Positions 57,893-64,000 of a stretch of 64,000 bases of DNA are shown here, piece by piece (positions within the stretch are counted from its first letter, which is position 1; each line of letters opens with the position of its first letter). Source of the stretch: Candidatus Methylobacter oryzae. Its GTDB lineage: Bacteria; Pseudomonadota; Gammaproteobacteria; Methylococcales; Methylomonadaceae. The stretch is taken from NCBI RefSeq assembly GCF_003994235.2, contig NZ_RYFG02000113.1, forward strand, positions 25,166 through 89,165, given 5' to 3'. The notes under the pieces were generated by a model. It worked only from the letters and a program-made list of their open reading frames with translations, had not been told where the DNA came from and did no database searches. The translations under genes and the position numbers were made by a program.

Positions 57893-58331
57893 AGACAAAC
57901 AGATTATCGACGACAGCTGGAGTTATATTGCCGATGATGCCGAACTTAAAGACGGCGATATCAGCGTCTCTTTAGCTCGCTGGAAAAATGACAAGCAGCA
58001 ACTGCTTCACTCTAACGGCAAAAAAGGTGTAAGAATCGGCCCTGCTGATTCGGTTGATGAAATCGCAGCCGATTTAAAAGATATTCAGCTAGTCGAGCTC
58101 GATTTCCCTGCCTTTGCCGACGGCCGCATTTTCTCTCATGCATGGCTGCTTAGAGGCCGCTATAACTATCAAGGCGAAATCCGTGCAACCGGCCACTTCA
58201 TGCGGGACCAAGTCTATTATTTATCGCGTGTCGGCGTGAATGCGTTTAGTCTTAAAAAAAGCGAAGACTTGCCTGTCGCGCTAGCTAACCTGGATGATTT
58301 CACCGTCAACTATCAAAAATCCATTCTTTAA
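57879..58331 (+). CDS. DUF934 protein linked to sulfite reductase
   Basis: Small cytoplasmic protein (150 residues from ATG 57879, MQVIKDKQIIDDSW) of the DUF934 family, almost always next to single-chain sulfite reductases. It may help assembly or electron transfer. Family phrases are GVRIGPADSVDEIAADL and FADGRIFSHAWLLRGRYNYQGEIRATG in shortened parts, with FMRDQVYYLSRVG near the end. The start lies inside the end of the upstream gene, so translation is coupled. No cofactor motif is seen. Confidence 0.92.
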   Translation: MQVIKDKQIIDDSWSYIADDAELKDGDISVSLARWKNDKQQLLHSNGKKGVRIGPADSVDEIAADLKDIQLVELDFPAFADGRIFSHAWLLRGRYNYQGEIRATGHFMRDQVYYLSRVGVNAFSLKKSEDLPVALANLDDFTVNYQKSIL

Positions 58332-58343
58332 TTTTCAAGACAC

Positions 58344-58374
58344 GAACAAGGTGCGCCGTCGATGCACCTTGTTC
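58344..58374. terminator. Hairpin between convergent sulfite reductase units
   Basis: GAACAAGGTGC pairs exactly with GCACCTTGTTC (11 bp) around a 9-base loop, between two convergent stops (58331 and 58408). T content after the stem is low on the plus strand. A bidirectional role is likely. Confidence 0.7.
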
Positions 58375-58407
58375 CGTTTAAGCTACTTACCGGCCTGCAA
58401 AGCAAGC

Positions 58408-60162
58408 TTATAAGTGAAAATCCTTTCCTGCCGACACCTCTTTGACATAACCAGCCCTAATGACAAAATCGCCAAATCGTTCACCGGGTTCCCGCTCGCG
58501 GCCATAACGATGAAGAATCGGCGTCAATTCGGCAACAATCTGTTCCTCGTTGATATTTTCCCGGTACAGCTTATTCAGCCGCTGTCCGTAAAAGCCTCCG
58601 CCCAAGTACAGATTATACTTACCCGGAGCTTTACCGATAAAGCCGATTTCCGCCAGCACTGAGCGTGCGCAGCCGTTCGGGCAACCGGTCATGCGAATCA
58701 GGATAGGATCGCGTTGAAGCCCGGCCTGTTTAATAATCAGGTCAAGCTTATCGAGCAATGATGGGAAATAGCGCTCGCTTTCGGCCATCGCCAAGCCACA
58801 GGTTGGGAAAGCCACGCAAGCCATTGAATTCAGGCGCAACGCTGTCTGACCGGTATCTGTAAACCGATATTGTTCCAGCAGCGCATCAATGGCCGGTTTT
58901 CGTTCACTGCTGACCTGGCCGATAAGCAAATTTTGGTTGGCGGTTATCCTAAAATCGCCGTCATGCACTTTGGCAATTTCACGCAACCCGGTCATCATCG
59001 GGTGATCATCGGTATCGGCTATACGGCCGTTCGGAATAAACAATGTACGATGCCAAGTATCGTTAGCCCCCTCGACCCAGCCGTAGCGATCGCCGGAATG
59101 CTCAAAAATAAAAGGCCGAGCTGGCTCCATATTCCAACCCAAGCGCCGATTCAACTCAAATTTGAGCCATTCAACGCCTCGATCTTCAAGCGTATATTTA
59201 AAACGCGCATGTTTGCGATTGATCCTATCGCCGTTATCGCGCTGAATCTTAACGATTTCCTCGGCAACTTGCAGCGCCTTGTTTTTAAGGCAATAGCCGA
59301 TCACATCGGCCAAGCGCGGATAGGTTGACGTCTCGCCATGAGTCAGGCTCAAGCCGCCGCCGGCGGTAACATTAAAGCCGAGCAGATGATTATCTTCGGC
59401 AATCGCGATAAAACCTAAATCGTTCGCAAATATATCCACATCGTTGCTGGGCGGAACCGCCAGCGCTATTTTGAACTTGCGCGGCAAATAATACTTGCCA
59501 TAGATCGGCTCCTCGTCCTTACGACTGGAAGATAACAGCTCTTCATACCCAGGTTTCGTTTGTGCGGGCAAGCCGCTCAACTCAGCTTTATCCAGCCAGA
59601 TTTCATGGTAAGCCGTGGCTCTAGGCAGCAAATGTTCGCTGATACGGCGGGCATATTCGTAAACTTCCGCATGAAGCCGCGATTGGTACGGGTTGGAATG
59701 GCACATCACGTTACGATTCACATCCCCGCAGGCGGCAATCGTATCCAGCAACGCGGCGTTAATTTCGGCAATCGTGCTTTTCAGGTTACGCTTGGCGACA
59801 CCGTGCAGTTGAAAAGTCTGCCGCGAAGTCAACCGTATCGTGCGATTGCACCAAGTATTGGCGATACGGTCTACGTCCAGCCATTGCATTGGCGTACACA
59901 CGCCACCGGGCACGCGAATGCGAACCATAAACTGGTAACGGGGCTCCAGTTTTTGCCTGCGGCGCTCGTCGCGCAAGTCACGGTCATCCTGTTGATAGAT
60001 GCCGTGATATTTTGATAGCTGGGCATCGTCCTCGGCCAGCGCGCCAGTCAGCGGATCTTGTAGGCTTTCAACCAGAGTGCCGCGAAGATAATTGCCGGCA
60101 TCCTTGATCCGCTCGGCGTCAGCCAGCTTTGCCAATTCTTCCGGAGTCTTAGCTATCATCAT
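58408..60162 (-). CDS. cysI: Sulfite reductase [NADPH] hemoprotein beta subunit
   Basis: Catalytic subunit of assimilatory NADPH sulfite reductase, siroheme plus [4Fe-4S]. I choose ATG 60162 ([18 protein letters not shown]) after GAGGATGAG, giving 584 residues (E. coli 570). Earlier in-frame starts overlap cysJ. Cluster ligands are in [14 protein letters not shown] (C-X5-C) and GCPNGCARS (C-X3-C). Siroheme contacts include [12 protein letters not shown]. Follows cysJ by a few bases, as in enterobacteria; cysH is not here. Confidence 0.97.
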   Translation of the reverse strand: MMIAKTPEELAKLADAERIKDAGNYLRGTLVESLQDPLTGALAEDDAQLSKYHGIYQQDDRDLRDERRRQKLEPRYQFMVRIRVPGGVCTPMQWLDVDRIANTWCNRTIRLTSRQTFQLHGVAKRNLKSTIAEINAALLDTIAACGDVNRNVMCHSNPYQSRLHAEVYEYARRISEHLLPRATAYHEIWLDKAELSGLPAQTKPGYEELLSSSRKDEEPIYGKYYLPRKFKIALAVPPSNDVDIFANDLGFIAIAEDNHLLGFNVTAGGGLSLTHGETSTYPRLADVIGYCLKNKALQVAEEIVKIQRDNGDRINRKHARFKYTLEDRGVEWLKFELNRRLGWNMEPARPFIFEHSGDRYGWVEGANDTWHRTLFIPNGRIADTDDHPMMTGLREIAKVHDGDFRITANQNLLIGQVSSERKPAIDALLEQYRFTDTGQTALRLNSMACVAFPTCGLAMAESERYFPSLLDKLDLIIKQAGLQRDPILIRMTGCPNGCARSVLAEIGFIGKAPGKYNLYLGGGFYGQRLNKLYRENINEEQIVAELTPILHRYGREREPGERFGDFVIRAGYVKEVSAGKDFHL

Positions 60163-60175
60163 CTCATCCTCGGAT

Positions 60176-61948
60176 TTAATAGACATCCCGTTGATAACGC
60201 TTTGCCTTTTGCAGCTCCGCGACATAGCCTTCCGCATTGTCAGCGCCGATTTCAGCAGCAACAATTTTTACTAACGCCGAATGCACATCATGAGCCATCT
60301 GTTTTGCATCGCCGCAAACATAAAAATAGGCGCCATCTTGCAACCATGCATACAACTCCTTGCCGTGCTCGCCCATGAGGTGCTGAACGTAGATTTTCCG
60401 TTCCTGATCGCGAGAAAAGGCCACATTCATCCGGGCCAATACGCCGTTTTTCAGGTAACGCAGCCATTCGGCTTGATACAGAAAATCGGTCTCGAAATGC
60501 TGCTCGCCGAAAAACAGCCAATTTTTACCCGGTGCGCCAACAGCTTCGCGCTCCTCGACAAAAGCGCGAAAAGGCGCGATGCCGGTACCGGGCCCGACCA
60601 TAATAATCGGCGCAGCCGGATCGGCCGGAAGCTTGAAATTATTGTTGCAATCGATATAAACGGGGACAGCCGCATCCTCGTTTATACGGTCTGCCAGAAA
60701 TGTAGAACCCACTCCTTTACGGTCCCGGCCGTGCGCTTGATAACGCACGGCCGCCACAGTGATATGCACCTCGCCGGGATGCTGTTTCGAGCTGGAAGCA
60801 ATCGAGTACAAGCGCGGCGGCAATTGGCGAAGACATTTAACGAAAGCTTGCGGCGACACATAATCGGCCGGAAAATCAGCGACTAAATCGATCATCTCGC
60901 GACCGTGCAAATAATCGTTCAGTTTGCGTTTGTCGTGCAGTAACTGGTCCAGCTTTGGGTTATTCGCCAATAAAGCGTATTTTTGCATGACCGGCCGGGT
61001 AATGGTCGTGATTTCATAATGCCGGAACAGCGCATCGTAAAGGAAACCGTCCTCGCCGCCGTCAAGAATCACCCATTCCTTACCGCCAAAGCCCAGTGCC
61101 TGCAACAAGACCTCAACCATGTCGGGCGCATTGGTTGGATAAACACCGAGCACATCGCCGGGCTCATAAGTCAAACCGGAACCTTCCAACGACAACTCCA
61201 AATGATGCGTTTCCTTAAGCGAACCGCAGCCATTCAGCACAATATTTTCCAATAAAATCGCAGGAAACGGATTCTTCCTGGAATAAGCTGGCGTGTTTGC
61301 GGCAGGAGAAGGCGGCAGCCCGGCCGGTTCGATTTTAGTTTCCGCCCGAACTGACAGTTCATTCAACACCGCATCCATCCAGGCTTCGGCGCTGGACTCG
61401 TAGTCCACATCGCAATCAACCCTGGGATAAATCCGCGTTGCGCCCAGCTCCTCCAAGCGACGATCAAAATCGGCGGCGGTTTTACAGAAGAATTCATAGC
61501 TCGAATCGCCCAGGCCAAGCACCGAAAACTGCATCTGCGGGAACGATGGAGCCCGCTTGCTGAATAAATGTTCGAACAACTCTTTGGCGTTGTCGGGCGG
61601 TTCGCCTTCGCCGTAAGTGCTGACAATCACCAGCAGCTTTTTCTCCGCCTTCAATTGCATGAACTTATAATCGCCCATTTTCTTGATGACAGTCTTTAAT
61701 CCCCGGCCGGCCGCCAAGCGATGCATTTGTTCGGCCAACGCATCGCTGTTGCCGGTCTGCGATCCGACCAGAATCGTAATATCGGCGCTATCGTTAAGGC
61801 TTGGAGCGGCAGCCACATTGCTCGCCGCCAACCCGGACAAATACCCTCCGGCCCAGGCGATTTGCTCCGGCGATAACGCGGCAATAAACTGCTGAAGAAG
61901 GCGATATTGATCGTTGCTTAAAGGCGTCCGGCTACGTTCAAGCTGCAT
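60176..61948 (-). CDS. cysJ: Sulfite reductase [NADPH] flavoprotein alpha subunit
   Basis: Passes electrons from NADPH through FAD and FMN to CysI. I choose ATG 61948 ([18 protein letters not shown]), giving 590 residues (E. coli 599); the frame is open 24 codons further up. The FMN flavodoxin domain ([16 protein letters not shown] and [15 protein letters not shown]) is followed by the FAD domain ([16 protein letters not shown]) and NADPH domain ([18 protein letters not shown]). The C-terminus ends in AKRYQRDVY, the standard final Tyr. First gene of cysJI. Confidence 0.97.
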   Translation of the reverse strand: MQLERSRTPLSNDQYRLLQQFIAALSPEQIAWAGGYLSGLAASNVAAAPSLNDSADITILVGSQTGNSDALAEQMHRLAAGRGLKTVIKKMGDYKFMQLKAEKKLLVIVSTYGEGEPPDNAKELFEHLFSKRAPSFPQMQFSVLGLGDSSYEFFCKTAADFDRRLEELGATRIYPRVDCDVDYESSAEAWMDAVLNELSVRAETKIEPAGLPPSPAANTPAYSRKNPFPAILLENIVLNGCGSLKETHHLELSLEGSGLTYEPGDVLGVYPTNAPDMVEVLLQALGFGGKEWVILDGGEDGFLYDALFRHYEITTITRPVMQKYALLANNPKLDQLLHDKRKLNDYLHGREMIDLVADFPADYVSPQAFVKCLRQLPPRLYSIASSSKQHPGEVHITVAAVRYQAHGRDRKGVGSTFLADRINEDAAVPVYIDCNNNFKLPADPAAPIIMVGPGTGIAPFRAFVEEREAVGAPGKNWLFFGEQHFETDFLYQAEWLRYLKNGVLARMNVAFSRDQERKIYVQHLMGEHGKELYAWLQDGAYFYVCGDAKQMAHDVHSALVKIVAAEIGADNAEGYVAELQKAKRYQRDVY

Positions 61949-62073
61949 ATAAATACCCTGGTTCGACATGAACGATAAGGCGATACTTGCAATTTCGCTG
62001 ATCAGGCTACGCCAAGCCATGTAGACTCACAATACCGGCTATTACGTATTTATCTGGAGGTACCTAATAATAG

Positions 62074-62123
62074 AACACGGATGGCACGGATCATGACTGA
62101 TGGTCGCGGATTGATTCAATCCG
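62074..62123. repeat. Intergenic CACGGAT repeat and short palindrome
   Basis: ACACGGATGGCACGGAT (two CACGGAT units) is followed by a 17-base palindrome CGGATTGA-T-TCAATCCG at 62107-62123. The stretch lies between cysJ and ald, outside any gene. It looks like a decayed dispersed repeat; the family is unknown. Confidence 0.4.
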
Positions 62124-62242
62124 TTTAGTCTTGGCTCTATTTCCCAACTAACTCATCGTGCAAGGCTTGAACTATGCTACGCTCTTGTTATGTGTATGAA
62201 TTCAACACGCACACCGTTCCATTAACACCAGGAGTTCAAATC

Positions 62243-63358
62243 ATGCTAATCGGACTACCCAAAGAAATTAAAGACAACGAAAACCGCGTCGGCCTGACGC
62301 CGGGCTCAGTCAAAGCGTTAACTCGCCGAGGCCATCAGGTGCTGGTACAAAGCGGTGCCGGCGAAGGCAGTTCTCTGCCGGACGAAGAATATTTGACCGC
62401 CGGCGCCCAGATCGTGCCGACTGCGGAAGATGCCTGGGCCGCGGACATGGTGGTCAAAGTCAAAGAGCCGATTGCATCGGAATATCACTATCTACGCCAG
62501 GACTTATTGCTGTTTACCTACCTGCATTTGGCTTCGGATACAGCCCTAACCGAAGCACTGCTGGCCAGCGGCACGACCGGCATCGCTTACGAAACCGTGC
62601 AAACCGAAGACGGCAGCTTGCCGTTATTGATGCCGATGAGTGAAGTTGCAGGACGCATGGCGACTCAAGCAGGCGCAACCTATTTGCAAAAATCGCACGG
62701 CGGACGCGGCGTACTCATCGGCGGCGTACCGGGCGTCGCACCGGCCAATGTTGTCATTCTGGGCGGCGGCATTGTCGGTACGAACGCCGCGCGGGTAGCC
62801 GTCGGCTTAGGCGCGCAAGTCACGGTACTGGACATCAGCCATGCCCGCTTGAAATACCTGGATGACATTTATCGCGGACAACTGCAAACCCGCATCAGTA
62901 ATGAATCGACAATCGAAGAACTGATTACGAAGGCCGACCTAGTCATCGGCGCGATTCTAATCCACGGCGGCCGTGCTCCTTGGCTGATTACCCGCGACAT
63001 GCTGCCGACGATGCGTAGAGGCTCGGTAATTGTTGACGTGGCCGTCGATCAAGGCGGCTGTGTGGAAACGACTCGTCCAACAACCCACAGCCATCCGACT
63101 TATGAAATTGACGGCGTCGTGCATTATTGCGTCGCCAATATGCCTGGTGCGGTGCCGCGCACCAGTACCTTCGCATTGAACAACCAAACCGCCGGCTACG
63201 CGTTGCGCCTGGCAAACGAAGGCCTGGACGCGGTGCGTAAGGACAAGGCCTTGCAATACGGGCTTAACACTTACCGAGGCGCCGTGACTTATCCGGCCGT
63301 CGCGGAAGCGTTCGGGCTGAAATCTATCGACCCGGTTCAGGCATTGGCTAACTGTTAA
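62243..63358 (+). CDS. ald: Alanine dehydrogenase
   Basis: NAD-dependent enzyme that interconverts alanine with pyruvate and ammonia. Start ATG 62243 ([18 protein letters not shown]) follows AGGAGT and gives 371 residues, the family standard; an in-frame ATG at 62174 is too far. Motifs seen are [11 protein letters not shown] (catalytic Lys), FTYLHLASD (catalytic His) and [20 protein letters not shown] (NAD site). In methanotrophs alanine dehydrogenase is a known route of ammonia assimilation at high ammonia. Confidence 0.97.
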   Translation: MLIGLPKEIKDNENRVGLTPGSVKALTRRGHQVLVQSGAGEGSSLPDEEYLTAGAQIVPTAEDAWAADMVVKVKEPIASEYHYLRQDLLLFTYLHLASDTALTEALLASGTTGIAYETVQTEDGSLPLLMPMSEVAGRMATQAGATYLQKSHGGRGVLIGGVPGVAPANVVILGGGIVGTNAARVAVGLGAQVTVLDISHARLKYLDDIYRGQLQTRISNESTIEELITKADLVIGAILIHGGRAPWLITRDMLPTMRRGSVIVDVAVDQGGCVETTRPTTHSHPTYEIDGVVHYCVANMPGAVPRTSTFALNNQTAGYALRLANEGLDAVRKDKALQYGLNTYRGAVTYPAVAEAFGLKSIDPVQALANC

Positions 63359-63373
63359 CCGGCGTTAGGGATT

Positions 63374-63412
63374 GTCCGCGACAACCGGCTGTTTTCGCGG
63401 ACTTCGCTTTTT
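63374..63412 (+). terminator. Intrinsic terminator after ald
   Basis: GTCCGCGA (63374-63381) pairs exactly with TCGCGGAC (63395-63402); a T-rich tail follows. It lies 15 bases past the ald stop. Confidence 0.8.
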
Positions 63413-63468
63413 ATAATACCAAGACTTAACATCAGTCTTGAATACAGATAGTCGACAGGAGAACACAA

Positions 63469-63852
63469 ATGCCCTCATGGCTCATATTCGCAATTATCGG
63501 CATTATCGGCGGCATAGCGGCGGGCCTGTTCGGCATTGGCGGAGGCATTGTGATTGTACCCGCGCTCATTTACTGGGCAGGCTTCTCCCAGCACACGGCG
63601 ACAGGTACCACGATTGCCGTATTACTCCCGCCGATTGGTCTGGCCGCTGCATTTGAATATTACCGGCACGGCAATGTCGACGTAAAAGCGGCCGCGATTC
63701 TGGCCGCGACGATGTTTCTCGGTTCATGGCTAGGCGCGTACGTTGCGAACCAGATGCAAGGGCCGCAACTTCGCCTTATCTTCGGCCTTTTTGTTTGCGG
63801 CCTTGGCGTTTACCTTGTCTATGGCGCTTGCAAACGGCTTGGCTGGATTTGA
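63469..63852 (+). CDS. Short TauE/SafE-family membrane protein
   Basis: Member of the TauE/SafE (DUF81) family of anion exporters, some of which handle sulfite or sulfonates. The 127-residue product has about four membrane helices and the family motif AGLFGIGGGIVIVPALIYW near the start, then HTATGTTIAVLLPPIGLAA. Usual members are about 250 residues made of two repeats; this is one half. The end (VYGACKRLGWI) is clean, so it may be a natural half-size form that dimerises. The nearby sulfite reductases make a sulfur role plausible but unproven. Confidence 0.8.
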   Translation: MPSWLIFAIIGIIGGIAAGLFGIGGGIVIVPALIYWAGFSQHTATGTTIAVLLPPIGLAAAFEYYRHGNVDVKAAAILAATMFLGSWLGAYVANQMQGPQLRLIFGLFVCGLGVYLVYGACKRLGWI

Positions 63853-63972
63853 TCGAGTTTTGTCAGCATATGAAAACACTGTTCAAGTTCGTTTATTGAG
63901 GTTCCTGGCCTCACCACCTATCACATTATTTAGGCTATTATAAAGTCCATCGATTTTTGCCGTTGTAAATTG

Positions 63973-64000
63973 ATGAGTACAGTAAAACAGTTGTCCGAAG
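63973..64000 (+). CDS. Possible gene start at the window edge
   Basis: ATG 63973 opens MSTVKQLSE and the frame is still open at the last base. No strong Shine-Dalgarno is seen. Too short to identify. Confidence 0.3.

Noticed and set aside
1..64000. CRISPR arrays, tRNA or rRNA genes, prophage
   Set aside because: No regularly spaced repeats, cloverleaf-type sequences, rRNA segments or phage structural genes were recognised in reading the window.

Overview
The window is most likely chromosome of a gammaproteobacterial (type I) methanotroph of the order Methylococcales, of the Methylobacter/Methylomonas kind. The main evidence is a complete pmoCAB operon for particulate methane monooxygenase (minus strand, about 47.8-50.8 kb) with its copper ligands intact. 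The surrounding housekeeping blocks are in gammaproteobacterial order: kdsD-kdsC-lptC-lptA-lptB-rpoN, rlmH-maf-rng-yhdP-nit-tldD-pmbA, hemCDXY, pcnB-folK-panBCD and cysJI. No rRNA, tRNA, CRISPR array, prophage or replication origin was seen.

Layout. 1-4.7 kb (-): Kdo synthesis and LPS export genes leading into a truncated rpoN. 4.8-6.8 kb (-): proline iminopeptidase and a coiled-coil outer-membrane beta-barrel protein. 7.4-9.5 kb (+): thiO and pyrD. 9.6-20.7 kb (-): the rlmH...pmbA block with a short BamC-like lipoprotein. 20.8-23.4 kb (+): three flagellum-associated genes (LPP20/FlgP-like, FlgT-like, fliW) without other flagellar genes. 23.7-30.6 kb (-): pyk, gap, class I adenylate cyclase, argH. 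30.8-35.0 kb (+): hemC-hemD-hemX-hemY. 35.1-40.7 kb (-): ubiD, prlC, an HDOD signalling protein, an RDD membrane protein and a possible 59-residue membrane peptide. 41.0-45.1 kb (+): pcnB-folK-panB-panC-panD. 45.3-47.6 kb: decayed insertion sequences (IS630 remnants and an IS256-family copy with terminal repeats). 47.7-51.6 kb: pmoCAB with a strong terminator, and a divergent small protein of unknown function. 51.8-53.1 kb: rpmE and a decayed IS1-family element. 53.2-56.1 kb (-): AmpG-like permease and NhaD antiporter. 56.2-62.0 kb: two different sulfite reductase systems facing each other. 62.2-64.0 kb (+): alanine dehydrogenase, a short TauE/SafE protein and the start of one more possible gene.

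How the genes work together. PmoCAB oxidises methane to methanol in intracytoplasmic membranes. The heme, ubiquinone, NhaD and glycolytic genes support respiration and central carbon flow. The Lpt/Kdo and YhdP/BamC/AmpG genes serve the cell envelope. The sulfite reductases make sulfide for cysteine synthesis. Most of the window is ordinary core genome.

The points most worth a second look are these: pcnB appears to start at AUU, as in E. coli. The pmo locus is bracketed by insertion-sequence debris, has a perfect hairpin between pmoC and pmoA, and has an uncharacterised divergent neighbour. Two sulfite reductases are placed tail to tail. I found no clear evidence of a wholly new multi-gene system.
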